NCBI GenBank assembly: GCA_011056825.1
Contig: DSBH01000125.1
Coordinates: 1 to 19,143, forward strand
Source: Deltaproteobacteria bacterium
GTDB lineage: Bacteria > Desulfobacterota > Syntrophia > Syntrophales > UBA2210
Reading direction: 5' to 3'
Length of the DNA: 19,143 nt
This document shows, piece by piece, positions 7,501-14,545 of this stretch (the first letter of the stretch is position 1; every line of letters starts with the position of its first letter). The translations under genes and the position numbers were made by a program. Below the pieces are notes generated by a model that saw only the letters and a list, made by a program, of their open reading frames with translations, was not told the DNA's origin and did no database searches.

Positions 7501-7612
7501 ACTTGAACCGTCCAGGAGGATTGCCGATTTCGCCGAGGTGGAACTGGGGTACTCCATCGAAACGGCCATAAAAGAAGCGTCCCGCTGCCTGCGCTGCGAC
7601 GCCGAGGTGTAA
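4556..7612 (+). CDS. NuoF-GltD fusion: NADH/FMN plus NADPH/FAD oxidoreductase (transhydrogenase-type)
   Basis: A 1018-residue soluble multidomain enzyme. Residues 1-95 form a thioredoxin-like [2Fe-2S] domain (Cys11, 16, 48, 52). Residues about 115-520 are NuoF-like: GRGGAGFPTGLKW (166-178) and CNADEGDPGAF (193-203) for NADH and FMN, and a [4Fe-4S] site from Cys455, 458, 461 (ESCGKCVPC) and Cys501. Two further cysteine groups follow: Cys531, 536, 544, 548 and Cys583, 587, 591, 595, as in the N-terminal clusters of GltD/NfnB. Residues 632-940 are GltD-like, with FAD motif GAGPSGLTAAGDLA (637-650), NADPH motif GGGNSAIDAAR (773-783) followed by YRR (796-798), and a closing GGDAVTGPWTVIGAIQAG. An acidic linker and CLRC (1011-1014) end the chain. 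It probably couples NADH and NADPH, possibly with ferredoxin, like the Sporomusa-type transhydrogenase (Stn). Last gene of the operon; strong ribosome binding site at 4537-4545. Confidence 0.93.
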   Translation: MKVFRSHILVCGGTACRASGGADVKQALAAELAKQNLADEIRIVETGCNGFCAMGPVMVVYPEGIMYVEVKKEDIPELVEEHFLKGRPLERLFYKEATTETPIPEIKEIPFFAHQELRVLRNKGLIDPELIDEYIARDGYAGAAKALTEMTPEQIVQEVLDSGLRGRGGAGFPTGLKWRFAAQSKGDIKYVLCNADEGDPGAFMDRSVLEADPHAVLEGMVIAAKAIGSNKGFIYCRAEYPLAIRRLTIAIEQAKDYGLLGDNILDTGFNFDIEIYRGAGAFVCGEETALMTSIEGKRGMPRPRPPFPAVAGLWQKPSILNNVETFANVGQVIDKGSAWFSSVGTEKSKGTKVFALTGDVNNVGLVEVPMGTPLGTIVFDIGGGIPKGKKFKAAQLGGPSGGMIPVQHLNAPVDFETVAELGAIMGSGGMIVMNEDMCPVDMARFFMDFCQDESCGKCVPCREGTKRMLEILTDICGGRGREGDIELLEEMAVIIKDTALCGLGQTAPNPVLSTIRYFRDEYEAHIRDKRCPAGVCTALFKSPCQNACPVGMDVPSYLALVRAGRFDDAYKILLRTNPFPAVCGRVCDHQCQFKCRRATADEALAIKFVKRFITDNGNRPPVKAVPVTRKEKIAVVGAGPSGLTAAGDLAARGYKVTVYEELPEPGGMMRYGIPPYRLPRDVMAHEIDDIRALGVDIVCNTRIGRDISFNELDASFDYIFLAPGAHKSQPLGVDGEDSEGVYGSVEFLRDFNLDEDAWISRRKSLGSRVAVIGGGNSAIDAARVAVRFGADVTILYRRTREDMPAAEEEIIAAEHEGVKIEYFVAPLSIKTENGKVAGIICQRMKPGDFDRSGRRRPIPVEGSEFTLDVDSVISAIGQQPDVEFVPEDSGVSINKWSCFDLAENRKTETTSAKVYAGGDAVTGPWTVIGAIQAGHQAAAEMDEAIRAKNGEPAWQPPEEEKIDIPFEIDEETEEQPQAAMPELEPSRRIADFAEVELGYSIETAIKEASRCLRCDAEV

Positions 7613-7640
7613 CAAACTCAAAGGGTTAACAGACAGGCCG

Positions 7641-7670
7641 GCCTCCGTCGGAAACGGCGGAGGCTGTTTT
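7641..7670 (+). terminator. Rho-independent terminator or attenuator after the NuoF-GltD gene
   Basis: A 9-bp stem (GCCTCCGTC at 7641-7649 with GGCGGAGGC at 7656-7664, one G-U pair) encloses a GGAAAC loop and is followed by TGTTTT. It closes the transhydrogenase operon 28 nt after its stop codon. The DUF554 start lies only 16 nt beyond, which leaves no room for a downstream promoter, so some read-through is likely. Confidence 0.75.
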
Positions 7671-7686
7671 GATTAAGGATTGCAAC

Positions 7687-8358
7687 ATGACAGGCACAAT
7701 CGTAAATACAGGCGCCGTCCTGGCGGGAAGTTTCATCGGCATTGCCGCCGGCAGGCACCTTCCCGAGCGGGTCAAAACCACCGCCGTACAGGCCCTGGGG
7801 CTGGCCGTTATTCTTATCGGCATACAGATGGCACTGTCGGGAGAAGACCTTATAGCCGTCATCGGCTGCCTGCTGCTCGGGGCCGTCGCCGGTGAATTCA
7901 TGAAAATCGAACAGGGCATAGAAGCCTGCGGCAGGCGACTGAAACACTGGTCCGGTTCGAGCTCGGGCACCTTCGTGCAGGGATTTGTCAGTGCCTCGCT
8001 TATCTACGTCACCGGCGCCATGACCATCGTGGGATCCATACAGGACGGCACTGTCGGGGATTCGTCCATTCTCTACATAAAATCGCTTCTCGACGGAACG
8101 ATTTCCGTAGCACTCGCCTCAACGTACGGCATCGGCGTCGCCTTTTCCGCCCTTTCCGTCCTGGTCGTCCAGGGAAGCATCACCCTGCTGGCTTCCAGGC
8201 TGCTCTTTCTCCAGGAGCCGGCGGTTCTCACCATGATCACGGCCACAGGCGGTCTTCTCATACTGGGCATCGGGATCAACCTGCTTAACCTCGCCGTCAT
8301 CAGGGTGGGAAATCTTATACCCGGTCTCGTCTTTGCGACGCTCTGGGGTCTTCGATGA
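7687..8358 (+). CDS. DUF554-family integral membrane protein
   Basis: A 223-residue very hydrophobic protein with about six to seven predicted membrane segments, resembling the DUF554 (YqgA/YdfK-type) family of putative transport proteins. It begins with a glycine-rich TGTIVNTGAVLAGSFIGIAA segment and carries conserved GxxxGE and FVSASLIYVTGAMTIVG stretches. The function of the family is not established. I prefer the ATG at 7687 because AAGGA at 7676-7680 sits 6 nt upstream; an in-frame TTG at 7669 lies inside the terminator T-tract. Its 3' end overlaps that of the convergent isochorismatase gene by 44 bp. It is probably transcribed by read-through from the transhydrogenase operon. Confidence 0.88.
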   Translation: MTGTIVNTGAVLAGSFIGIAAGRHLPERVKTTAVQALGLAVILIGIQMALSGEDLIAVIGCLLLGAVAGEFMKIEQGIEACGRRLKHWSGSSSGTFVQGFVSASLIYVTGAMTIVGSIQDGTVGDSSILYIKSLLDGTISVALASTYGIGVAFSALSVLVVQGSITLLASRLLFLQEPAVLTMITATGGLLILGIGINLLNLAVIRVGNLIPGLVFATLWGLR

Positions 8359-8950
8359 ACGTCCGGAACCGTTCGAAGTCAAGACACTGAATTCCAACGC
8401 CCGCCATGTCGCGGATGTTCGCTTCCGCCACCTCGGCCGTCTCGGCCGACGTGGCGTCCGCGAGTACGATTGTATGATAATCACGGGAAAGTGCGTCGTA
8501 GGCTGTCGCCCGTATGCAATGGGGATACTGGGTACCGCAGATCACCACCGTTCCGACGAGAAGCCGCCTCAGGATAAAATCCAGTTTCGTCCCGAGAAAG
8601 GCCGAAAAGCGGGATTTTATGATCAGGTATTCCCCGTCCGCCGGCGTTAGTTCCGGCACAATTTCGGCGCCTGTCGTGCCGGCAACCACGTATGGAACAC
8701 CGGCAGTAAACTCCCGCATTCTGGTGATTTCCGCGTCGCTTCCATCGCGACGATATTCACGGACCACGTGAAACACGGGCCACTCCCGCTCACGGAAAAA
8801 CTCCAGTACCCTGACGACCGCGGGAACCGTCGCGAGCGCGCCTGAAACGCATGCCGGAGCGCCGGGTCGTACAAAATCATTCTGCATATCGATAACAAGC
8901 AGGGCGGTCGCACCGCCGGCCTTCCGCGCCGCGTGTTCCGACTGTGTCAT
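8315..8950 (-). CDS. Isochorismatase-family cysteine hydrolase
   Basis: A 211-residue cytoplasmic hydrolase with the Asp-Lys-Cys catalytic triad of the family: Asp21 in LLVIDMQNDF, Lys112 in IIKSRFSAF, and Cys145 in GTQYPHCIRATAYDA. Members hydrolyse isochorismate, nicotinamide, N-carbamoyl compounds or ureas; the pattern here does not decide among these. It follows the acyl-CoA ligase on the same strand with a 48-bp gap and has its own ribosome binding site (GGAAAGGAAG, 8 nt before the ATG), so the two are probably an operon. Its 3' end overlaps the DUF554 gene. No siderophore or NAD-salvage gene is adjacent, so the annotation should stay at family level. Confidence 0.92.
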   Translation of the reverse strand: MTQSEHAARKAGGATALLVIDMQNDFVRPGAPACVSGALATVPAVVRVLEFFREREWPVFHVVREYRRDGSDAEITRMREFTAGVPYVVAGTTGAEIVPELTPADGEYLIIKSRFSAFLGTKLDFILRRLLVGTVVICGTQYPHCIRATAYDALSRDYHTIVLADATSAETAEVAEANIRDMAGVGIQCLDFERFRTFIEDPRASQRRDRV

Positions 8951-8998
8951 GAGAAAAACTTCCTTTCCCCGTACGAGCGTACACCCGAAAAAACGGGT

Positions 8999-10636
8999 TC
9001 ACTCAACGTCGCGGGAATACCGCTCCACGAGCTTGTATTTCTGCACCTTGCCGCTGGCCGTCATGGGAATGTCCGTGGTAAAGCGCCAGTATCTGGGGAT
9101 CTTGTGACGGGATATCCTGCCCCGGCAAAACTCGACAAATTCTTCTTCCTCGACGGGCACACCGTTTTCGGGCACGACGACGGCGAGAACCTGCTCACCG
9201 TACTTGGCGTCGGAAACGCCGACCACATACACATCCTGCACCTTCGGATGCGTGTGCAGAAATTCCTCTATTTCCCGGGGATAAATATTTTCTCCCCCCC
9301 GAATAATCATGTCCTTGATACGACCGGTCACTCTGAAATACCCCTCCTCGTCCACCGTTCCCAAGTCTCCCGTGTGAAGCCACCCATCCCCGTCTATCGC
9401 GACGGCTGTTTCTTCGGGCATTTTGTAATACCCTTCCATGACGCACGGGCTTCGGGTGATGATTTCACCGTGCACTCCCGGAGGCACTTCTTCTCCCGTT
9501 TCTATATCGACAATTCTGGCCTCCACACCGTCAAAAAGACGCCCGACGGTCGACACTCTCGCCTCGACGGGATCATCCCGCCGGGTCATCGTCATAACCG
9601 GCGAACTCTCGGTAAGACCGTAGGCAATGACGATTTCCGGACAGTGCATGTCGCTCATGACCCGTTTCATGGACTCCGTCGGGCAGGTAGATCCCGCCAT
9701 GATGCCCGTTCGCAGCGACGAAAGGTCGAATTTCCTGAACTCGGGCAGGCTCATGATGCCGATGAACATGGTCGGCACACCGTTTACGGCGGTACAGCGT
9801 TCATTTTCAATAGTCTGGAGCGCCTTCAGGGGATCGAAGTATTCGAGAACGATCATGGCCGCCCCGTAATAAACGCAGTTCAGAGTGCTCATGACGCAAC
9901 CGAAACAATGAAATAATGGAACCTGTATCAGCAGCCGGTCCCGCTCGCTCATTCCCATAACCTCGCCCACCATGCGGGCGTTATTGATAATATTGTAATG
10001 CGACAGCATGACGCCTTTCGGAAATCCCGTGGTTCCCGAGGTATACTGCATGTTGACCACGTCCCGGCAATTCAGTGATTTCCCCCGTTCCGCAAGTTCG
10101 TCGTCGCCGATTTCCCCCGCCAGTGCGACAACCTCATCGAAACGTTTCATGCCGGGGATATCGGGATAATCGCCGATGTAAACCACGTTCCGCAGAAACG
10201 GCAGTTCATCGGACAGCAAGCCGCCGGTGTCCGCGCCGCCGAGTCCCGGCAGGACCGACCGCGTGATTTCGCGGTAATTGGTATCGCGGTATTGCTCCAT
10301 GATGACCAGCGTCGTCGAATCCGACTGCCGCAGTATGTATTCAAGTTCGTGGGACTTGTAATTCGTGTTCACGGTCACGAGAACGGCGCCTATCATGCCG
10401 AGTCCGAACTGAAGATACACCCATTCCGGCAGGTTTGTCGTCCAGACGGACACCTTGTCCCCCGGGTTTACGCCGAGAGCCATGAATCCTTTCGCCACTT
10501 CCGTGCAGGACGCAAGAAATTCCTCGTAGGTCTGCCGTACCCCGAACTCGGGATGCACCAACGCCTCGCGGTCCGGAAATCTGCCGGCCGTTTCCCTCAG
10601 TAAATCGCCCATTGTAATCTCTCGAAATTTCGGCAT
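8999..10636 (-). CDS. AMP-forming acyl-CoA synthetase (FadD/medium-chain type)
   Basis: A 545-residue member of the ANL adenylate-forming superfamily, which activates a carboxylic acid with ATP to the acyl-AMP and then the acyl-CoA. Visible motifs are the P-loop YTSGTTGFPKG (198-208), YGLTE (339-343), HTGD (421-424), the hinge region GRIKDMIIRGGENIYPREIE (438-457) and the catalytic lysine Lys530 in TASGK. The length is that of fatty-acyl and medium-chain ligases; chain length or aromatic specificity cannot be read from sequence. The start at 10636 is backed by AAGGGGGG four nt upstream. It leads a minus-strand pair with the isochorismatase gene and is divergent from smc. In an anaerobe of this type it would feed beta-oxidation or acyl salvage. 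Confidence 0.93.
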   Translation of the reverse strand: MPKFREITMGDLLRETAGRFPDREALVHPEFGVRQTYEEFLASCTEVAKGFMALGVNPGDKVSVWTTNLPEWVYLQFGLGMIGAVLVTVNTNYKSHELEYILRQSDSTTLVIMEQYRDTNYREITRSVLPGLGGADTGGLLSDELPFLRNVVYIGDYPDIPGMKRFDEVVALAGEIGDDELAERGKSLNCRDVVNMQYTSGTTGFPKGVMLSHYNIINNARMVGEVMGMSERDRLLIQVPLFHCFGCVMSTLNCVYYGAAMIVLEYFDPLKALQTIENERCTAVNGVPTMFIGIMSLPEFRKFDLSSLRTGIMAGSTCPTESMKRVMSDMHCPEIVIAYGLTESSPVMTMTRRDDPVEARVSTVGRLFDGVEARIVDIETGEEVPPGVHGEIITRSPCVMEGYYKMPEETAVAIDGDGWLHTGDLGTVDEEGYFRVTGRIKDMIIRGGENIYPREIEEFLHTHPKVQDVYVVGVSDAKYGEQVLAVVVPENGVPVEEEEFVEFCRGRISRHKIPRYWRFTTDIPMTASGKVQKYKLVERYSRDVE

Positions 10637-10697
10637 TATACCCCCCTTGTGAATTCAGCATTCTGTTCCCGGTGATTGACGGGCGTTTAAATACGGA

Positions 10698-10713
10698 CGA
10701 AGGCTCGCCTTCG
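10698..10713. promoter_or_regulatory. 16-bp operator-like palindrome between the ligase gene and smc
   Basis: CGAAGGC (10698-10704), a TC spacer, and GCCTTCG (10707-10713) form a perfect inverted repeat. A 2-nt loop is too tight for a good RNA hairpin and no T-run follows, so a protein-binding site is more likely. It sits 62 bp upstream of the ligase start and about 40 bp upstream of the smc promoter candidate. Confidence 0.4.
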
Positions 10714-10751
10714 CGGTGAAAAGAACATGTTACCCGGCAAACCACAATATC

Positions 10752-10779
10752 TTGTACCGGGACTTTTCTTTGCTACACT
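10752..10779 (+). promoter_or_regulatory. Candidate sigma-70 promoter of smc
   Basis: TTGTAC (10752-10757) and TACACT (10774-10779) are separated by 16 bp, giving a start of transcription near 10786 and a leader of about 80 nt. Each box matches the consensus at four of six positions. It lies inside an upstream in-frame extension of the smc reading frame, which argues against translation starting there. Confidence 0.4.
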
Positions 10780-10864
10780 CTATAGTGTTTTCCCTTTACA
10801 CGGGTGCCTTATTCTGATAAATTTTCGCGAAAGATTCAACAGGAATTCTGGCAGGTGCCCGGCA

Positions 10865-13800
10865 ATGAGACTCAAGAAAATCGAAATACTCGGCTTCAAA
10901 TCATTCAAAGACAGGACCAGGATTCTCTTTTCGCCCGGCATCAGCGCCATCGTCGGTCCGAACGGTTGCGGGAAGAGCAACATAGTCGACGCCATGCGCT
11001 GGGTCATGGGCGAGCAGCGCGTCACTCTGCTTCGCGGGAAAAAAATGGAAGACGTTATTTTCAACGGAAGCGACGATGCCCCGCCCGTCGGTATGGCCGA
11101 GGTTTCCATAACCCTGGAGAACAATGGTCAGCGGTTCAACAGCTCCTACGCCGAGTGCGCCGAGGTGACCGTTTCGCGGAAACTTTACCGCGACGGTGAA
11201 AGCGAGTACGCTATCAACAACGTCCCCTGCCGTCTTCTGGACGTGAGGGAATTTTTCATGGACGCCGGCGTCGGCGCGCGCACCTATTCCATTGTTGAAC
11301 AGGAAAAAGTTTTTCGGCTTATCGAAGCGAAACCCGAGGAACGCCGTCTCTTTATCGAGGAAGCGGCGGGAATCGCCAAGTACCGGTTGCGCAAAGAATC
11401 GGCCGTGCGAAAAATGGAAGCAACGAAACAGAACCTGTTGCGTCTGAACGATATTGTGAGCGAGGTCAAGAGCCAGCTCAACTCCGTTTCACGGCAGGCG
11501 AAAAAAGCCGAGCGATTCAAAACATTGAAACAAACCATACGGGAATCCCAGCTCCTCCTGTCGCTCGATCTTCTTCTGGAGTTGAGCAACAGGAAGGAAG
11601 AGCTCGAGGAAAAGCATCACTCTCTCGAGAAACGCCGTCTCGAAGCAGAAACATCGGTGACATCGTTTGAGTCTTCGATTGAAGAAATCCAGTCGCGCAT
11701 CGCCGAAAACGAGACCGAAGCCGATACCGTCCAGGAAGCTTTTTTCAACGTCAAGAACGATATCACCCTTAATGAACAGAAAATTGAATTTTCAAAGAAA
11801 ACACTTGACGATCTTGCAACCCGGGAAGCCGCCGGAAACAGCACCGCTGAAGATCTGAAGCAACGGCGCGGTGAGGTGCTGGGAAACATCACGGCATTAA
11901 AGGAAGAACTGAAAACATCCGAAGCATCGCTTCTCGAACTGCGGGATCTTATCGCCAGCCGTCAGGAAGCGGTCAACCTGCTCAGGAAAGAAGAAGAAAC
12001 AACGCGGGAAACACTGGATCGCGAAAAAAACCGGCACGTCGAAGCGGCGGCGGAGCATGCCCGCCTCAGGAATCTCGCAGCGTCACTTGAAAAAGAACTG
12101 GATACCCTGCGACGCAAACGGGAACAGGAACTCGTCGAGACAACGTCCAACCGCGAGCGTATAACCGCACTGAAACGACAGGCGGCCGAACTGAAAGCGT
12201 CGCTTGACGCCGAGACACAAGAACAGGAAAAACTCAGGGAACGTGGAGAGACCTGCAGGATTGAGCTGGAAAGCGAACGGCAAGATCTTGCCGCGGTCAA
12301 CGACGACATTGAAGAAATCAAGGAAGAAATCGGCAGAAAATCATCCCGCCTCGCTTCACTGAAAGAGATTCAGGAAAATATGGACTGGTGCACCGAGGGA
12401 ACCCGTCACATCATGAAGGAAGCCCGAGAACCGTCCTGGACCGGAGGGGCCGTGCGCGGAATCGCGGCCGACTATCTTGACGTCCCCGCCAAGTACGAGG
12501 CGGCCGTCGAAGCGGCACTCGGCGATAAAATCCAGTCCGTTCTCGTGGAACATCCCGAAGACGGTATTCTTGCCATCGACCACCTGAAGAGCAACAGTGC
12601 CGGCAGAAGCAGCTTTCTTCCGCTTGAATACGGCCGCAAAGAGGAGGGACCCGTTGCCGTACCGGCGCATCTTCCCCCGCAGGCCGTGCCGCTTACGCAG
12701 GTAGTGAACATCAGCAGCGACGAACAAAGGATTTTCGCAGAACGACTGCTGGGCGACGTCCTGCTCGTGCCGGATCTCCGCACCGCGTCGGAACTGCGAA
12801 AGCAGAACGGCTTCATCGGAACGTTCGTCACCCCCGAGGGAGATATTGTAAGTCCCAACGGTGTCATGACGGGAGGAAGCGGCAACAACGGCGGTTACTC
12901 ACTCCTGCGCAACAAGCGTGAAATCAGCGGCCTGCAGGAAGAAATCAAAACCTTCGATGAACGCCTCGAAACGACCAGAAACGTGAAAACCGGAATATCT
13001 TCCCGAATCGAATCCCGGGAGGAAGAACTGGAAGGGCTGCGCACAACATTCCACGAGAAAGAACTGATTATCAGCGAAAAGAAGAAGGACATAGAGCGGA
13101 TAGAAGGCGAAATATCCTGGATCGACCAGCGGATTACCGTACTTGCCTTTAACACGGAGACCATGGAACGGGAAGAAACCGAGGCCGAAACCCGCATCGC
13201 CGAATGCCGGAACGACATGGCCCGCGTCGAAACAAAGATCATCGAAGATCAAAACCGTATCACGGAACTGCAGGAACAGTGGAAAGACGTCGCCTTCCGG
13301 CTGAAAGAAGAAGAGCAGGCGCTGGTAGAGAAAAAAATCACCCTTTCGACGCTGGAAGAAAAAAGAGAATCGGGGACGCGATCCCTGAAAAACCTCGAAG
13401 ATTCCGTCGTGGATATCGAGTCCCGTATCGCGGACGGGCTGCGCGACATGGAAATGTGCAGAAAAAATATCGGGACGACCCGGGACGATCTGAAAGCACT
13501 CGAAGAAAAACTCGTCCTGCTCTACGTCGATTACGAGCGAGCCGGAGAAAATCTCTCGAAAAAGAAGGAACAGCAGGAATCACTCGAAGCGATTCGCAGG
13601 GAACGGGAATCGCTCCTGCAGAATGAGCGCAAAACACTGGAAAGCCTGTCCCGTGAAGCTCATCAAATAAGCCTGGACATTCAGGAAGTGACCCTTCAGA
13701 TAACGGGGCTCAAAACAAACGTCCAGGAACGCTATCACCAGGACCTGCAGGAACTGATTCCGACGTTCGAACCCCTCGGTGAAGAACGCAAAAAGGAACT

Positions 13801-14434
13801 GGAACGGAAGCTCGAGTCGGACCGGAAACGGCTGGAAGACTTTGGTGACGTTAATTTGCTCGCCCTCAACGAATACGAGGAACTGAAAGAACGACACGAG
13901 TTCCTGTCGTCCCAGACACAGGACCTGGAAACATCACTTGAAACACTGCAGAAAACGATATCACGGATCAACAGGATATCCCGCAAGCGGTTCACCGAAA
14001 CCTTTGACGCGGTCAGTGACAACTTCAAGCAGGTATTCCCCCGGCTTTTCCCCGGCGGACGCGGAAAACTCCTGCTCACCGACGAATCGGACATTCTTGA
14101 AACGGGCGTTGATATCGAAATCCAGATTCCCGGCAAGAAACCACAGAATCTTTCTCTCCTGTCGGGAGGAGAAAAATCCCTTGCCGCCGTTTCACTTATA
14201 TTGTCCATTCTCATGTTCCGCCCCACGCCGTTTCTCATTCTCGACGAAGCAGACTCTCCTCTTGACGATAGCAACGTGTCTCTTTTCACCGGCCTTATCG
14301 GCGAAGTCGCCAGTGATTCCCAGATAATTTTCATAACTCACAACAAGCACACCATGGAGACCGCCGACAACCTCATCGGTGTAACCATGCAGAAAAGCGG
14401 CGTTTCCACGATCGTCTCCGTGAACATGCAGTAA
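10865..14434 (+). CDS. smc: Chromosome partition protein SMC
   Basis: A 1189-residue SMC ATPase, the normal bacterial length, acting in chromosome compaction and segregation, usually with ScpA and ScpB (not in this window). Walker A is GPNGCGKSN (31-39). Two long coiled-coil arms (about 170-520 and 680-1020) flank a hinge at about 525-672, which ends in the glycine-rich MTGGSGNNGG. The C-terminal head holds the signature LSGGEK (1099-1104) and Walker B LILDEAD with Asp1127 and Glu1128, then D-loop LDDSN. Where many SMCs read DEVDAPLDDAN this one reads DEADSPLDDSN, a mild variation. The frame is open from 10727, but I choose the ATG at 10865: MRLKKIEILGFKSFKD is the universal SMC start, and AGGTG lies 7 nt upstream. 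ftsY follows, as in the rnc-smc-ftsY arrangement known from Bacillus. Confidence 0.97.
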   Translation: MRLKKIEILGFKSFKDRTRILFSPGISAIVGPNGCGKSNIVDAMRWVMGEQRVTLLRGKKMEDVIFNGSDDAPPVGMAEVSITLENNGQRFNSSYAECAEVTVSRKLYRDGESEYAINNVPCRLLDVREFFMDAGVGARTYSIVEQEKVFRLIEAKPEERRLFIEEAAGIAKYRLRKESAVRKMEATKQNLLRLNDIVSEVKSQLNSVSRQAKKAERFKTLKQTIRESQLLLSLDLLLELSNRKEELEEKHHSLEKRRLEAETSVTSFESSIEEIQSRIAENETEADTVQEAFFNVKNDITLNEQKIEFSKKTLDDLATREAAGNSTAEDLKQRRGEVLGNITALKEELKTSEASLLELRDLIASRQEAVNLLRKEEETTRETLDREKNRHVEAAAEHARLRNLAASLEKELDTLRRKREQELVETTSNRERITALKRQAAELKASLDAETQEQEKLRERGETCRIELESERQDLAAVNDDIEEIKEEIGRKSSRLASLKEIQENMDWCTEGTRHIMKEAREPSWTGGAVRGIAADYLDVPAKYEAAVEAALGDKIQSVLVEHPEDGILAIDHLKSNSAGRSSFLPLEYGRKEEGPVAVPAHLPPQAVPLTQVVNISSDEQRIFAERLLGDVLLVPDLRTASELRKQNGFIGTFVTPEGDIVSPNGVMTGGSGNNGGYSLLRNKREISGLQEEIKTFDERLETTRNVKTGISSRIESREEELEGLRTTFHEKELIISEKKKDIERIEGEISWIDQRITVLAFNTETMEREETEAETRIAECRNDMARVETKIIEDQNRITELQEQWKDVAFRLKEEEQALVEKKITLSTLEEKRESGTRSLKNLEDSVVDIESRIADGLRDMEMCRKNIGTTRDDLKALEEKLVLLYVDYERAGENLSKKKEQQESLEAIRRERESLLQNERKTLESLSREAHQISLDIQEVTLQITGLKTNVQERYHQDLQELIPTFEPLGEERKKELERKLESDRKRLEDFGDVNLLALNEYEELKERHEFLSSQTQDLETSLETLQKTISRINRISRKRFTETFDAVSDNFKQVFPRLFPGGRGKLLLTDESDILETGVDIEIQIPGKKPQNLSLLSGGEKSLAAVSLILSILMFRPTPFLILDEADSPLDDSNVSLFTGLIGEVASDSQIIFITHNKHTMETADNLIGVTMQKSGVSTIVSVNMQ

Positions 14435-14471
14435 CAGTCACTTCTCTCGCGCCACCCGTCAAACATGAATC

Positions 14472-14500
14472 TTTACATACGGCGTCAAACACGATAAAAA
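14472..14500 (+). promoter_or_regulatory. Candidate sigma-70 promoter of ftsY
   Basis: TTTACA (14472-14477) and TAAAAA (14495-14500) are spaced by exactly 17 bp in the 111-bp gap after smc. The -35 matches five of six bases and the -10 four of six. It would start transcription near 14507, about 40 nt before ftsY, and could also serve the closely spaced genes that follow. Confidence 0.5.
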
Positions 14501-14545
14501 CCTGACCTGCACGGATAAGTCAAGGTGACAGGAAAAGGAACGGCA

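Noticed and set aside
3620..7612. Complex I (Nuo) or [FeFe]-hydrogenase assignment
   Set aside because: No membrane subunits, no NuoG and no H-cluster protein are encoded before the terminator, and the NuoF chain carries a GltD module instead.
7637..7644. GGCCGGCC palindrome
   Set aside because: An 8-bp palindrome is expected by chance in GC-rich DNA and it lies at the foot of the terminator stem.
8933..9916. 327-codon plus-strand frame
   Set aside because: It lies antisense inside the acyl-CoA ligase gene, which has all family motifs. The translation is rich in His and Arg and shows no domain.
10727..10864. 46-codon N-terminal extension of SMC
   Set aside because: It contains the promoter candidate, does not resemble SMC, and the universal SMC start motif begins at 10865 with a ribosome binding site.
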